From: Mytilus trossulus
Lineage: Eukaryota > Mollusca > Bivalvia > Mytilida > Mytilidae
NCBI RefSeq assembly: GCF_036588685.1
Contig: NC_086384.1
Location: 59,254,110-59,318,109, forward strand
DNA: 64,000 nt
Reading direction: 5' to 3'
Part shown: positions 8,100-21,378 of the stretch, one piece after another
Numbering within the stretch: position 1 is the first letter of the stretch
Layout: every line of letters begins with the position of its first letter
Translations under genes and position numbers: made by a program
The notes under the pieces: model-generated
What the model was told of the DNA's origin: nothing
Seen by the model: only the letters and a program-made list of their open reading frames with translations
The model's database searches: none

Positions 8100-11000
8100 T
8101 TAATGTGGTATACAATTCGACATCACCTTCAGTAGGTCTTGCTTTGACTTTGTTAACATAGTTATTTATATATGTATACACAAAAAAAATACTTCAAGAA
8201 GTGGAGGAACTGCCTCCCCTGACTCACTGCAACAACGTATGATCTATTAAAATTATATACTCTATCTCGTGCATGTTATTCAATCCATCTTGTATTGGAA
8301 AGGATTTGTAAAGGCACTGCCTCTTGTCCAATCCCTTTGTTTAAATGTATATTTGATATTTGAACAATACAAAATTTGGAATTGAATTTACAGAGATAAC
8401 ATGAATTATATAATCATGAACAATACATTAAAACATTAATAACATAACATATAAATGATAAAGTTTTGAGCAATATGCAATATTTACATATAAATGAAAA
8501 TGATCAGTTCAAGAGCAAAAGAGTTTATATCGCGTGCTGTCGATATTACATGTGCTAGCATTATACTATATTGTTCAATTGACGATTGTATTCGGATGCA
8601 TATTTTGTTACATGGATGTAGCAAAGTCGCTTGAATGCTAGACAGTAACTGTTTTTGATGACTACGCGTCATAACAGTGTATACAGTACTGTATAAAACA
8701 AACCGACAATAAATTAAAATCAGAATAAAAGTTACAGAATTTAATTAACGATAACCAATAAATTAGTGAACCCCGTGTTTCACCAAAATTTGTTAATCTC
8801 AAAGTATCAGCCACACACTTACCAATCAGAGACCATATAACAAATTAATGAGATGTGGTATGATTGCGAATGAGACAAATACCCATCCAAGGTCAAAGTT
8901 CGAAGTGGATGTTAACAATTAAGGGCAACCGTAGGACTTCCACGATGAGAAAAAACCATACTGTATTTCCAGCTATAAAAAGCCCTGACATAACAAAAAA
9001 AGTAAAGCTATGCAAATGTGAAAACTAGCGAATCATTGTGATATTAAAAGTATTGTTAAAAGATATAATATACTTTAAAAGTTGTAATGCCTTACATATG
9101 TAAGCCTCGGTCACACTTTACAGGATAGCTCGAACGGACGCTTAAAGCCTCGGTCACACCTTACTGGATAGCACGAACAGTCGCCTAACGGATGAAAATA
9201 AAAGTTGTCCGTTGACAAAATTGTTATCCGCTGGGAGTCTGTTGGTGTCTTGACCGAAGACAATGGACGTGTAGCGAATGCATAATGGACACACACCGGA
9301 TATGCAATGTACAAGAAACGGAAACGTAACGGACAAAACGTATGTCGAACGTACATTCAACGGACGAGTACCACATAAAACGGACACATAACGGGAGCGT
9401 ACCGGATACAACGGATGAATAAGATATACGAAACAATTAAAGGCGACAAAAATAATGCATGTACATTGCATAAATATTCAAAATGTTTCTGTGTAACTAG
9501 TTTTCGTTTGTTCTTCAAAATGCTTCCAAAGGGCAGTGTCTTGCCTGAATAAGAGCTGCTTGATTGTGAAGACGTGCATTTACTCTAAGATCGATTATGA
9601 ATAATTGGAATTCATGAACTTAAGAAATCTGACATACCAATATATATATACATGGCATTTCTGACGTGAAATTTTTGAATGGCATTTTTCCGTTTCAGAT
9701 CCGTTCATCATCCGTTTTATCCGTTATACGTCCAGTAGAAGTCCGTTTCTCATTCGTTCAACATCCGTTTTATCCGTTGGTGAATTTATCTTCCAGACAC
9801 GTAAAAGAAGGAATTAAAATTTTAAACAGTAATGCTGATCTTATTAGACTATTTAAATACACAGTAAAACATTATATAACTTACCTGTATGAATAATTGT
9901 GTGATGCAAGATGTATGAGAAATGTTTTTGAGAAACACTTTTTTAAGAATAATATTCTGGTACAAGAAACCGAAGGTGTCATAACATGTAATTTCTAATT
10001 ATTGTGCTGATTATATTTGTCATTATACTTCAAAAATTGCCTTGTGATATTATTGTGTAATATATATTAAAGTTGTTGTATATTTAAGTTGAAAAATTTA
10101 ATAAACCAAGGAAATAAAATCTATTAAAAAGCATGTTAATGAGCCATGAAAGACTGAAATATCTCTAAGTACACATCCAATATCCAATGCATTTAGAGTT
10201 AAAACGCATCATTATCAGTAAGAGAAAATACGATCATATGAAGATATGGGTATCGACAGGTCAAAATATCTAAAGGCTCTATATATGTATACCTGCATCG
10301 TCAACAATGTACACTCGTCAACATTTCCAAAGGACCTCTTAGTTATGTTGATCATTATTGTTTGTGTCTACAGCTTCTCTCTATCTGCTTAATACAAAAA
10401 AATGATATAATTTGCCATTTAATGCCAATCATTCATAAAGTGTCTGCAGTAACTACAATTTCTGCTAAATTTGGCTTATTTGTAGATCAGATCTATAGTC
10501 TTATATAAGAATTGGACTGACGGTTTGTTTATCTATAAAAAATATCTAATGTGTAGATCTTGTCGTGCTGATAATTTTTGCTTATTTACGTTTTTTGTCT
10601 ATCTATTACAGGTTTTAAGATATAAGCCAAAAATGAAAAAAAAAACAACAGGTAAAAGTCGTTTAAATGAGCGGGAGTCAGTCTGGGCCTTATTATTTTT
10701 GTATTGCAATTTATTTTAAGAGTGATCATTGATGAAACAAAATGCTGGCGTTGTTTGGTTAATAATATTATATGAAAATTTTGAAATACTGTTTTAGAAA
10801 TACTGTTTTATTAAAGGTTGTTCACGTTTGTTGATCTAGATAAAATTCTGCAATGTAGAAAAATGCAACGAGTATTTGTCGCTGTTTCAGTATCTATAAA
10901 ATTACTATTTTTGTGGTTTTGTCCTTCAGTAATATTAGAAGGGTGTGATCCCTGAATCCGCTTATTGTTTTGTCAGATTCCCGTATCTCGCTTATCAATT

Positions 11001-11592
11001 TTATAATAACGCTTGTAATTTCACGCGTCCCGCCTTCCTTTTTTTACCCACAAGCTTATTTGCACGTGTCACACTTACAAACAAATTGGCCAATTCCGCG
11101 TCAAGCTTCAACCCCATTGAGACACTGTGACACTTAGTAGCAAGTGTAAATTTCTTTAACTCAATCATATTTTGATAATAATGTTTCTTAATAATACATT
11201 AAAGTTAACACTTTATTATTTTATCTTACTTATATCTAATCCTATTACTATTTATGAAGTTTTATTTTCTAGCTTCGAATGTAGGTCATTTTTAGGTTAG
11301 TCTCTAAATGATTTAATATTTATTTTTGTTAGATCTTATTAAGTTCTAATCCATATTTTGCAATATACCAATATTTGAACCTGTAATACATATTAGTTAC
11401 AGTTGATAACATTTATACATGTTATAACGATCAAAAGATTAAATCGAAAAAATTTGGAACTAAAAGTTCAACATAATTTTGTGACCCAGCTGTAATAAGA
11501 AATGTGATTGTTTTCGTTAAAATGTAGACCATCATAGTCTGAATGCTGCTGCAGAATAGTATATGATTAAATTTGAACTTAATTAAAACAAG
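8100..11592. other. Intergenic, repeat-bearing, no gene recognised
   Basis: A diverged copy of the GCTATAAAAGGCC family lies at about 8848-9000. A segment at about 9110-9430 rich in AACGGA words is partly mirrored by the CCGTT-rich segment at about 9690-9780, suggesting an eroded inverted-repeat element; two CCTCGGTCACAC starts are visible at about 9110 and 9146. The short open frames here show no family signal. The promoter of L1 should lie near the right end, but no clear core element was identified. Confidence 0.4.
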
Positions 11593-12469
11593 ATGAAAAT
11601 TGTAGAAGTGTTTGTGTACTTATGTACAACGTACATTGGATATGTGTATAGTGCACAGCCTACCGGGTGTACATACGACAGTACAGATTCATCAACAGGT
11701 ATCTATACGTGTACATTCGGAAGTTACACAGCACCACTTACCTTTACTGCGTTCACTGATCCGTATCCACAACGTCTTATCATCAATGCTGTAAGCGGCA
11801 CTTTACCAACAAACACTTTCTCGGGATTTTCATCGTTTGCTGCTAATTTGATAGATCTTGATTATGCTGCAAGCTTACAGGTTATTTGTAGTTCTGGAGG
11901 AACACTGACAATTTCGCAAGCTTTATTTTCGAGCATGAGCTATCTACAGGAACTGAAAATAAGTAACTGTGATATTCAGTCGCTTCCTTCGAGTGTTTTC
12001 TCAAACTTAGTAACACTCGATTCTCTGTGGATTGAAGGAGGTTCAGTCAACACACTAGCAACTAATATTCTTACGGGTTTATCTATAGAAAAATTGGACG
12101 TTCCAGTCCCGACCGGCGAATTTGTCATAAAGAACACTGTGGTTTCCGGTAATCAAATTCCGGTCGGTATGCTTGATGGACTGACTGCTGTTAAATCAAT
12201 TAGATTCGACAACATCGGACTGACTTCCGTTGATGATGCACTGTTCAGTCTGAATACAGCTCTGACGTCTTTGTCACTTGTTAACAATGCTGGGATAACA
12301 AAGATAGAAACTGCTTTGATAAGCACACTGGAGGGGTTATCTTCCCTTGATCTAGATGGTATCCCGTTTGAATGTACGTGCGATAACTTATGGATCCTCA
12401 CTCATGCCACAATGAATGGTATAGCCTTACCATCAGGAATCATTTGCGGCACACCTGCTGAATACCAGA
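11593..12469 (+). CDS. L1 exon 1: signal peptide and LRR ectodomain
   Basis: The exon is 877 nt from the ATG to a GTACGT donor, phase 1; joined to exons 2 and 3 it gives a 399-residue protein. Residues 1-20 are a signal peptide. C26 (PTGCTYDS) and C40 (GIYTC) form an N-terminal cysteine pair. From about residue 115 there are five to six irregular LRRs of about 24 residues, such as LQELKISNCDIQSLPSSVF. The LRRCT-like cap has C261, C263 (FECTCDNLW) and C285 (IICGTP). The product should be a single-pass surface protein with its LRR solenoid outside. The sequence alone does not tell the ligand. Without splicing of intron 1 the frame ends after five more residues, giving a soluble ectodomain. One LRR carries one residue more than in L2. 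Confidence 0.9.
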
Positions 12470-12754
12470 GTACGTATTTGTTATGACAATCGTATTGATA
12501 TACAATATAGTTTGATCATGTAGGTTGCACTTGCTTCTGTTTCACAACCCACGCCCATTTTGGGGAGATAATTAATATTCATAGATACTTTGTTTGTTAA
12601 CGTAATGAATCCAAGTCTGAGATAAGCTACATACAGTTATACATGCTTCATCTCATAGAGACATAACTTGAGAAATGTTACCAGTATCAATACACTTGAA
12701 TAGTGGCTAAATTGAATTCTGAGAAAGACCCAAAGTGAAAGGAGGGGTATATAT

Positions 12755-12960
12755 AAAAGGATTTGGTAAGATTGCCAATGAGACAACTGTCCACAAGAGA
12801 CCAAAATGACACAGATATTAACAACAGTAGCTCACTGTATGGCCTTCAACAATGAGCAAAGCCCATACCGACCGGTCAGCTATAAAAGGCCTCGAAAAGA
12901 AAATGTAAAACATTTCAAACGAGAAAACTAGCTGCCTTATCTATTTATAAAAAATGAACG
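12755..12960 (+). repeat. Dispersed repeat (GCTATAAAAGGCC family), in L1 intron 1
   Basis: It runs from GATTGCCAATGAGACAACTG to CAAACGAGAAAACTAGCTG. The same family recurs at about 15940 (-), 28775 (-), 29825 (+), 32625 (-), 33665 (+), 42995 (-) and 62840 (+). It resembles a short non-autonomous element. I saw no coding capacity. Confidence 0.7.
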
Positions 12961-13353
12961 AAAAATAAATATGTAACATATAAAACACGACAACCATTGA
13001 ATTACAGGCTCCTGACTTGGGACAGGCAAATACGTAAATAAAGTGGTATATACAGTAGAACATAATTTTAGTATAAATTAGTGCCTAATTATTTGGAAGT
13101 TCGGGCATATAAATGTTGAAAAATGTCACACCGCTTTTATTGCTGTACTTCATCTGAAAGTCAAAGTGATGCCTCCAAAATGGAACAAAATAAAAACTAT
13201 ATAACTTTACTACAAGGTAATGTCGGCCGCTACCGTTGGCTTTATTATATTTAGTACTGGTTACATTGCCAATGAAAGTGCTTCACTCATGGCTTATTTA
13301 GTAAATAAGTTTTGTGATTCCATAATGATTAACAAGGCTATATTTTTATTCAG

Positions 13354-13419
13354 ACAAGAAAGCTTCCAAGTATTATGACGAGATGTGTGACACAGCAAAC
13401 GCGTGTGGAGATTTACCAG
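13354..13419 (+). CDS. L1 exon 2: cysteine stalk
   Basis: This is a 66-nt, phase-1 exon between TTATTCAG and GTTAGT. With the flanking bases it reads N-K-K-A-S-K-Y-Y-D-E-M-C-D-T-A-N-A-C-G-D-L-P-G. The first cysteine probably completes the LRRCT disulphides started in exon 1. The K-A-T/S-K-Y-Y core recurs in L2-L4, so the exon is supported by homology, phase and splice signals. Confidence 0.85.
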
Positions 13420-13809
13420 GTTAGTATAGAACGTTTGAATATACAAAAGGAACAATCCAATTTCATAAGACAAGGAAATGACCAACGAACTCGTGGCTAG
13501 AAAAATACAAAAAAGGACCTTGAAAATTCTACATAACTCTACATGAGAACTTAACGTAGACGACCAGAACACCAACACAATACCGGGGTTGATCTCATAT
13601 CGATTTAACCACGAATTTAAACCATAAACCATCTTCTGTTTAAAAAAAAAAAATCATTTGATCATGTTGGTCAAATTGCTTTATAAATTTGTCGACATTT
13701 GTTTGCAATCAGACCATAGATTTTTTTCCATGAATACAAAGTGGAATACAACCTCCCAGTGGTTAATCAAAATATAAAAAATATCAATCAACATACTTTT
13801 ATATTTCAG

Positions 13810-14066
13810 GTATAACCCTGGGTCCAACGATATGTATGACTATTATCGAGATTGTCAGTTATTGTATCCTAGCTGTTACCATGGTAATAGCAATAGTAGC
13901 ACTTGTTATCATATGTTATGTCAGAAGGAAACTGGTCATTGCCAAAGAAAATCTGGAGAAGAAGAGAAATAGCTCATGGGCACGTGTACAAAATGCACTG
14001 AAGAAGGGCGGAGCATCTGGTCAAAAACCACCATTGAGATCTTCACAAGTAGATGGTTGGGTGTAA
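13810..14066 (+). CDS. L1 exon 3: membrane helix and cytoplasmic tail
   Basis: The acceptor is ATATTTCAG. The exon encodes GITLGPTICMT, then a hydrophobic helix of about 25 residues ending at CYVRR, then a basic tail of about 48 residues with N-S-S-W-A-R and a KPPLRSSQVDGW end. The tail motif N-x-W-(S/A)-(K/R) ... KPP(M/L)(K/R) is shared with L2 and L3, so it is probably functional. An AATAAA lies at 14188-14193. Confidence 0.88.
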
Positions 14067-14187
14067 CAAATATTGATAAACCAATAGCTGTCTGAGTTTG
14101 CCTGTCCTTAATTGATGTTAAAACACTGTATACAACTGCTTAACAAATAGATGCTTGGAATCTTATTTACGTCATTAAAACACATTT

Positions 14188-14193
14188 AATAAA
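14188..14193 (+). promoter_or_regulatory. Likely polyadenylation signal of L1
   Basis: AATAAA, 122 bp after the L1 stop codon. It is the first canonical signal downstream. Confidence 0.5.
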
Positions 14194-14227
14194 ATGTTTT
14201 ATAGAACACGTTTTTAACATAGATATT

Positions 14228-14975
14228 TTTATGCCCCACCTACGATAGTAGAGGGGCATTATGTTTTCTGGTATGTGGCTCCGTCCGTTCGTCCGTTCGT
14301 CCGTCTGTACGTCCGTCCGTACGTCCGTTCCATTTCAGGTTAAAGTTTTTGGTCAAGGTAGTTTTTGATGAAGCTGAAGTCCAATCCACTTGAAACTTAA
14401 TACACTTGTTGCTTATGATATGATCTTTCTAATTTTAAAGCTAAATTAGACTTTTGACCCCAATTTCACGGTCCACTGAACATAGAAAATGAAAGTGGTC
14501 ATTTCAGGGTTAAAGTTTTTGGTCAAGGTAGTTTTTGATGAAGCTGAAGTCCAATCAACTTGAAATTTAATACACTTGTTGCTTATGATATGATCTTTTT
14601 AATTTTTAAGCCAAATTAGACTTTTGACCCCAATTTCACGGTCCACTGATCATAGAAAATGAAAGTGGCCATTTCAGATTAAAGTTTTTGGTCAAGGTAG
14701 ATTTTGATGAAGCGGAAGTCCAATCAACTTGAAACTTAATACACTTGTTGCTTATGATATGATCTTTCTAATTTTAAAGCCAAATGAGACTTTTGACCCC
14801 AATCTCATGGTCCAGTGCACATAGAAAATGAAAGTGGCCATTTCAGGTTAAAGTTTTTGGTCAAGGTAGTTTTTGATGAAGACTTTTGACCCCAATTTCA
14901 CGGTCCATGGAACATGGAAAAGGATAGTGCAAGTGGGGCATCCGTGTACTTTGGACACATTCTTGTTTAATGTAG
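14228..14975. repeat. Dispersed element with four internal ~172-bp tandem units
   Basis: It begins at CCCCACCTACGATAGTAGAG, passes through a GTCCGTTCGTCCG-rich stretch, and then repeats a unit of about 172 bp (GGTTAAAGTTTTTGGTCAAG ...) about four times, the last one shortened. It ends near GGACACATTCTTGTTT. Single-unit relatives lie at about 47540-47830 and 50590-50850, so the internal expansion is specific to this copy. Confidence 0.7.
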
Positions 14976-17909
14976 ATTAATACGATCCTGATTCAGAAGT
15001 CATATAGTTATCCGTTGCTTGATATCCAACATAGATATACTATAATTTATTGGATGATCACTAGCGCATAACAGGTGAAAGGTCGCAAATAGGGGTACAT
15101 CACCCAACATTGTGTTGTTATCTTAATCACTATAAAAACAAACAAATATGTAACAAAGACTTACAAAAACAAATAGACAAAGCACATATTAAGCAGAATA
15201 CAAAAGGTATCATAGAACAATAACACAATGACGGGATGTATAAGTACAGAGCCACGTCATACATGTATGCATCAAAGAAACACAAAATGGCATATAGAAA
15301 AAAGGTTCATTCTGGCTATTCCTACATTTTGAAATTTATAGGTAAAATAGTAAAATTTTATGTAGGAGTTCCCAGAATTTTTTGTAAACAATGGGATTAT
15401 GTAGGACTATGTTGTAACAACATTAAACTAATGAGATCTAAAGAATCAAGGTAAATGCAGGTAATTCTTGTAGAAAATAAAGAAAAAGAATAATTTATAT
15501 CACAATCTTATATTTCATTTAATAATTTCAACGGCACAGTTTATATAAATAATATTCAATTTCATAATATAAATTCATAGCTTTAATTGCATGCACAAGT
15601 AATTCCAATTATTTACAATAATATATACAAGTAAATAATATCATTTGAAATATCAATGTTAAATCATTCTTTAATCAAAGCAATAAATGTTGAGTTACAA
15701 TAAACAAAGCACCAAAAGTATACTAAATTTAAATTTATTTATAGCACTCACATAGTTATACAACATATAAGAGAATACAAAGTATTTATCAATGTGCAGG
15801 AGATGAGAAGCAGCATCTCCATACTCGACTGGAGTAAGTTCATCATTCTGTAACCTTATTATCTATTATTAATGTTTTTGATAGTATATTCATTTTTAAA
15901 AATCATAATTTGTTAAAATAATGAAATTAATAAATCTTTTGTGCCTGTCCCAAGTCATATCAGGCCTTTTATAGCTGACTCTGCGGTATGGGCTTCGCTC
16001 ATTGTTGAAGCCGTACAGTGACCTATAGTTGTAAATGTCTGTTTCATTTTGGTTTCTTGTGGACAGTTGTCTCATTGGCAATCTTACCACATCTCCTCAT
16101 TTATATTTGAGGCTGAAGTTGAAAGTGTAGGTAACTATTAATTTTTTATTTACTTTTTTTTCAGACTTTCCAGACTTTAAAGTGCTTTAAATTAACTACT
16201 TTTTCTTTCATCTTATTTTTATTTGTCCAATGCTTTTTTTTTTAGAAATTCCATGGTATTAAAACACTTAAAATTATTACTTTATGCATGTTTTTGAACA
16301 AGAAAGTCCCATTTTTTACATGTAATTAAGGATTTTTATTTAATTTCCACAGGTAAATTTACCTTTGACCAAATTAGACACTTATGACTAAACCAACATA
16401 TTTGCAATAACAACATGAATTGTTCTTCCACTAATCTCCCATGTAGGAATAGGCAGAATAGTAAAATACAAAATGTAGGAATAGCCAGAAGACACCAGAA
16501 AACCAGTCCATGTACAATAAACTATATATAAACTGAATTTAATTTTGTAATTACTAATAATTAACCAAATTAAATTGTTGTATTGAGGTCCAAGAATACT
16601 GACTCGTTACATGTACCAGTGTAAGGTTTGTGCTGCTCTCACCATTTTACATTTGTCTAATGATATTATGTGGATGAGTCAATATGATAAACAGTGGCTA
16701 ACATTCAATTTGTCTACCCACAAATATTTCATATTTTGAACTGAGATATATTGAAATATGCCTTTTTAAATCTCATAATGCTTGCTCTTCCAGAATAATC
16801 ATTCTTCCTAGTTACATTTCAATTATTATTATAGTTGGAACAAGCTCGACGCTTAACTTAATTGTGAAGGAAAACATTCGTGAAATTGGCATTCAATTTA
16901 TAAAATCGAGAACGGAAACGGGAAATAAGTCAAAGAAACAACCAAAACATAGAGCAGATAATAGCCGAAGTGCTGACCAATTGGTCTTGAAAAAAAACCA
17001 GAAACATCTCGCACATGGTAGTGTTCCATAGCTTGACCCTAAATACAAACGTGAACTAGTTGAGTGAAAATGGACGTCATAAACTAAACTACAAAACAAA
17101 AAAATGAACTAAAATTAAAATATATTCCTACAAGACTAACAAAGGCCAGAGGATCCTGATATTTTTTCTCTTTTTTTTTTTGCTTTATTTATTTGTATCC
17201 TGGTATCTATGATGAGTGTATTTATCACCCTGTTATTTTGAAAAAAAAAAGTAGCGAACATCTTTAAACTTCTTGATGTCTTTTCTTAACTCACGGAGAT
17301 AAACAGCTATTAGAGATTCCTTATTTTATTTGTGTTCAATTGTTGGATTGCTGACTAGTTAAAAACATCCAGTTTGAAATCTCTTTGTATTCATCAATTT
17401 AATGCCTGTACCAAGTCAGGAATATGACAGTTCTTGTCCATTCGTTTTTGATGCGTTTTGATATTTGATTTTGTCATGTGATTATGGACTTTCCGAATTG
17501 ATTTTCCTCTAAGTTCAGTATTTTTGTGATTTTAATTTTAATTGTTTTAAAAAAAGATTCTTTTGTGAGAAATTTATTTTATAAAAACATAAACTACAGG
17601 AACTGTTATCATTAGTTTATTGGAACTGTTAGCTTGTAACCCGGATTTGGTCTCGATTTATGAGTTTCGAACAGCGGTATACTACTGTTGCCTTTATTCA
17701 TCATGCCGTTTTGAAATTCAAATGTCTTTATAGTCAGCGTGCATCTAATGGTAAAAAAAATCAAAATATTAAAATCAAATACATAAAGGGCGTCTATACT
17801 TAATCCTTAATTTATTTGTTTTGTTTAATCGCATTTATAGTGCAAGTAATATGCAGACCGGATAAAGAAGATTAAACCCATAAGTTTACATTACAATCAC
17901 AGATTCTAT
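14976..17909. other. Intergenic between L1 and L2, dispersed repeats only
   Basis: A GCTATAAAAGGCC-family copy lies on the - strand at about 15940-16115. Two more dispersed repeat pieces on the - strand lie at about 17400-17540 (relative at 1030-1140) and 17640-17705 (relative at about 26180-26225). The rest is AT-rich with no recognisable gene. Confidence 0.45.
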
Positions 17910-18831
17910 ATGTTATGTTTTATTATATTTATGTTCTCTAAAATGTTAAAAAATTGTAAGATTTTTCCGTTTGCAATCTACTTTATTTTATTGTTTGAGA
18001 CAATAAATGGAACTTCTCCGACCGGTTGTAGTTATGACAGCGCCTATTCATCAACAGGGATATATACTTGTATATTTGGAAGCTACGCGGAACCTTTGAC
18101 TTACTCAGCTTTTTCAAGTCCACTTCCACAAAGACTGAAGATCACGAATTTAAACGGAAACTTGCCAGCCAGTGGAAGTGCATTTTCGGGATTCTCAAGT
18201 TTTACCTCTGGTTCGTTCGACAGAAATTACCCAGCTCACCTCGAACTTGTCTGTACAACGTCAGGTTCGTTAACTCTTACAACGAATACTTTCACCGATA
18301 TGAGTTATCTACAGGAAGTTAAGTTTTCTTATTGTGACATAGTTTCCTTATCGAATGGCATGCTAGGACCATTCGGAAGTCTGAACTCATTGATATTTGA
18401 ACACGGATCTATAGCGTCTTATTCGGCAGACTTTTTAACATCTGTTACGATAGAATCACTTGCTGTTGCTGAACCTAAGGGAGAACTTATTGTGAAGGAT
18501 TGTTCGATTACTCCAACTACAATACCAGCAGGTGTGTTCGACGGACAAACATCGATACGATCAATACAATTAGTGAAAGCTGGGGTTACATCTATTGATG
18601 CTTCAGCGTTTAGTCTGACAACTCAGCTTAATTATATATCTCTGGTCGACAATTCTATTACGTCATTGGAGAGTAATCTTTTCACAAGTATTAAAAGTCT
18701 GTCGTCCATTGATCTAGGTGGACTTCCATATGACTGTTCCTGTTCAAATTTAGACGTTCTAACGTATTCTAGTGAAAACTCTGTAAAACTGCCGTCTGAT
18801 TTAATCTGTAACACACCAGCCAGTTCTCAAG
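17910..18831 (+). CDS. L2 exon 1: signal peptide and LRR ectodomain
   Basis: The exon is 922 nt from the first ATG, phase 1, with donor GTATGT. ATGs at 17910, 17931 and 17943 are possible. The last gives an exon of 889 nt, nearest the 877 nt of L1, L3 and L4, and still leaves a complete signal sequence. The ectodomain follows L1 closely: PTGCSYDS, STGIYTC, PLPQRLKI, FSGFSSF, then LRRs such as LQEVKFSYCDIVSL, and a cap with YDCSCSNL and LICNTP. The spliced protein is 392-403 residues depending on the start. It groups with L1 and L3. Confidence 0.88.
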
Positions 18832-19226
18832 GTATGTTTATTATTAAAAAAAAATGAAATTCGTAAGTAATATCATTCAAGTGTTAACCTTATCTTTAAA
18901 AACAACATTCGTAAAAAAAAAAATCTTGTGAAATAGTGATGGAGCGTAAGCTGACAAAAATATATTTTACTTTGAAATATCCTGTTATCTGTATTGAAAC
19001 TTACTCAGGTAGTCTAGAAATAAGGGGGAAAACCAAGCCTGAAATGGGTGTCATCAAAGTTTGTTCTTGGATAAATCAGATCTTTGTTCTCTTCATAAGC
19101 GCACATATTTGATAGTAAATATAAAATTTCTTATGATTAAAAACAAACACTGTTGTTCGGAATATCAGGACAGGTACAACAATATTTGAAGTTTTGTATA
19201 AATGATTATAAATGGTATTTTTGTAG

Positions 19227-19283
19227 ATAAAAAAGCTACAAAGTTTTACGCTGAGACCTGTGCTACAGTGTCAAGTTGTTCAG
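19227..19283 (+). CDS. L2 exon 2: cysteine stalk (short form)
   Basis: This is a 57-nt, phase-1 exon between TTTTGTAG and GTAAAT. It reads D-K-K-A-T-K-F-Y-A-E-T-C-A-T-V-S-S-C-S-G across the junctions. It is three residues shorter than in L1 and L4-L6, and the same length as in L3. Confidence 0.85.
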
Positions 19284-19719
19284 GTAAATACAGATTTTGC
19301 TTTCTTTCAAAATTAATTGTTTATTTTACCGGTATATCCTGATCTGACTGATCAACTGATTTTTGTTGTTGTTGATTTTATGCTGAACTGTAACACCACT
19401 AACCAAGGTAATAGAGATGATTGAATGCCCCAAAAAATTTATCCCCGCGATAGCCGATTATCAGTTGTCTATGACTTATAAGAATATCCGTCCGTTTTAC
19501 TAATTCATTGTTTGTTTTAATGTTTGAGATAACTTTCAGCACTATTTCCTAATATCTACAACAGCATCACTTCTCAGAATAGGGTACAATGTATGAACCA
19601 AAAGCATGATTTATACTTATTGATTTTATTGTTGATGTGTTAAACTTTAGCTTGAAAAAGAAATCTACTTTGATTTAAGCTGTGGTCGAATTTTAATATT
19701 TACTTTAATTTGATTGTAG

Positions 19720-19952
19720 GTTTGTCTTGTTATACTGCGATAGAAATCGTAGGATTCGTCTTACTAGGCCTAGCATTAATTGTCGCTTGTGTTGCCTTGG
19801 CAATGATTTGTCATGCAAAGCGACAAATAACTTCTGCTGCAATATCATCCAGGAGAAGACGACCAAATAGATGGTCAAAAATGAAAAATGCCATGAGAGC
19901 TACAAATCGTGGTCGTCGAGGAGAAAAACCACCAATGAAATCCAAGTATTGA
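19720..19952 (+). CDS. L2 exon 3: membrane helix and very basic tail
   Basis: The acceptor is TTGATTGTAG. The exon encodes GLSCYTAIEIVGF, a hydrophobic helix ending at ICHAKRQ, and a tail rich in Arg (SSRRRRPNRWSKM) that ends GEKPPMKSKY. Compared with L1 and L3 it lacks the final GW. AATAAA lies at 20100-20105. Confidence 0.88.
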
Positions 19953-20099
19953 GGTTATATGAAAATGAATGAATTCAAGGAAATTTTCTGATTTCCTTCA
20001 TAAAGTAATCAAGGCATATTGATGCATGTACAATGTATCAATTGGAACAATACAATATTTAAAAAATCACGTTTATTTATTTAATCTTTAATTCATGTC

Positions 20100-20105
20100 A
20101 ATAAA
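20100..20105 (+). promoter_or_regulatory. Likely polyadenylation signal of L2
   Basis: AATAAA, about 150 bp after the L2 stop codon. Confidence 0.45.
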
Positions 20106-21378
20106 CATGGCGGTTTTGTTTTGTGTATTCTGTATTGAATTAGAGACGATGCGAGTAGTTGATGTCATCCAAACAGTACTATTTAATTGAACTAACTGTT
20201 GAAGAAAATACACTTTATTTCAGCTTCCTTTGAATCCGATACGTCTCTGAAATAGAACCGGCTTCTTCAGGTGCCCTCGAAATGAATAAAAAGCCAAAAT
20301 TAACGCCAGATAAAAGTCAATTCACCTTTTACTGTGTTTTAAAAAAAATCGAATTTCACAAACTGATGTATGGTGGTAACTCCAATGACACTATTTAGTA
20401 ACACTATTGACATTTTTAGTAATGGATGTTATACTATATAATTTGAGATTTTTAAGTCTAAGAAGTATTGTTTCATCTTTTACTTTTGCTCGGTGTTCTT
20501 GATTTTGTGTGCAAAACTTAAAAGTAAATTTTGAAATGTGATGTCAATGGTGATTCTTATTGTGTCATTAGAGTTACTGAAGGGTCAGTGGTGTTGCTAT
20601 ATAGAAATGCGACATTTTTTGATTTTTTTTCATAAATAAAAGTGTTGTTAGGTCGTATACGAAGGATTAGGTATATTGTTATCATTGAATCTTATACATG
20701 CTACATATATTTAAGTGTATTTCTTAGTGTTCACAACTGCAATGCATAATTAAGACAGCCATTTTTTTACGACTATGTATTCTGAAATTTCTGTTTGAAT
20801 AGAATGCACAGCTATATGAATAATGTCACACGTCGTAATTTAACAAATTGGAACAGTTGTTTGATATTTAGAACCTAAATGTATGTTTTGAATTGGTTAC
20901 ACCATTGCCACGATTCTATCAAAGGATGACCTAAAATTGTTAAAATTGAAGGAACTCTTAATTTTTCCCATTGCATATTTCTGAATATCGTTGCTACAAT
21001 GCACCATATTAAAGAATAGAGGGACACATTTAAATGTTTAAAACAATGACATCATTTTTTACAATATTATCCCTTCGAAATTTTGCACTTGTTTTGATAA
21101 TGACCAATGTACAAAACAGTAAACGCGATATTTAAATTGACTTTTTTTACTGTATGATCAACTTAATTCATAACATATATTTAAAATAATGAGTTAATAT
21201 GATAATCCATGTTAATCCGACTAAACCTTTTTATAATATTCCACAAGATGTTAGCCTCAACTATTTTACTGAACAGCCATTGACATATTTTAGATATGGA
21301 TTCATAAATGTTTATGTACATTATTTGATTGTTGGAAGCAGTTTTTGTAGAACCAACTTGTGTTTTCAGTTTTTTACG
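20106..21378. other. Intergenic between L2 and L3
   Basis: AT-rich, no gene or clear repeat recognised. The L3 frame stays open upstream to 21199, but those 60 codons lack a signal sequence and have no counterpart in L1 or L4. They are probably 5' untranslated or intronic: TTTTCAG ends at 21369, nine bases before the chosen ATG. Confidence 0.4.

Noticed and set aside
9111-9471. Overlapping short frames on the - strand in the AACGGA-rich segment
   Set aside because: They are low-complexity, in three overlapping frames, and lie in an eroded dispersed repeat.
21199-21378. N-terminal 60-codon extension of L3
   Set aside because: It would place the signal peptide internally, has no counterpart in the paralogues, and the ATG at 21379 gives the conserved 877-nt exon.
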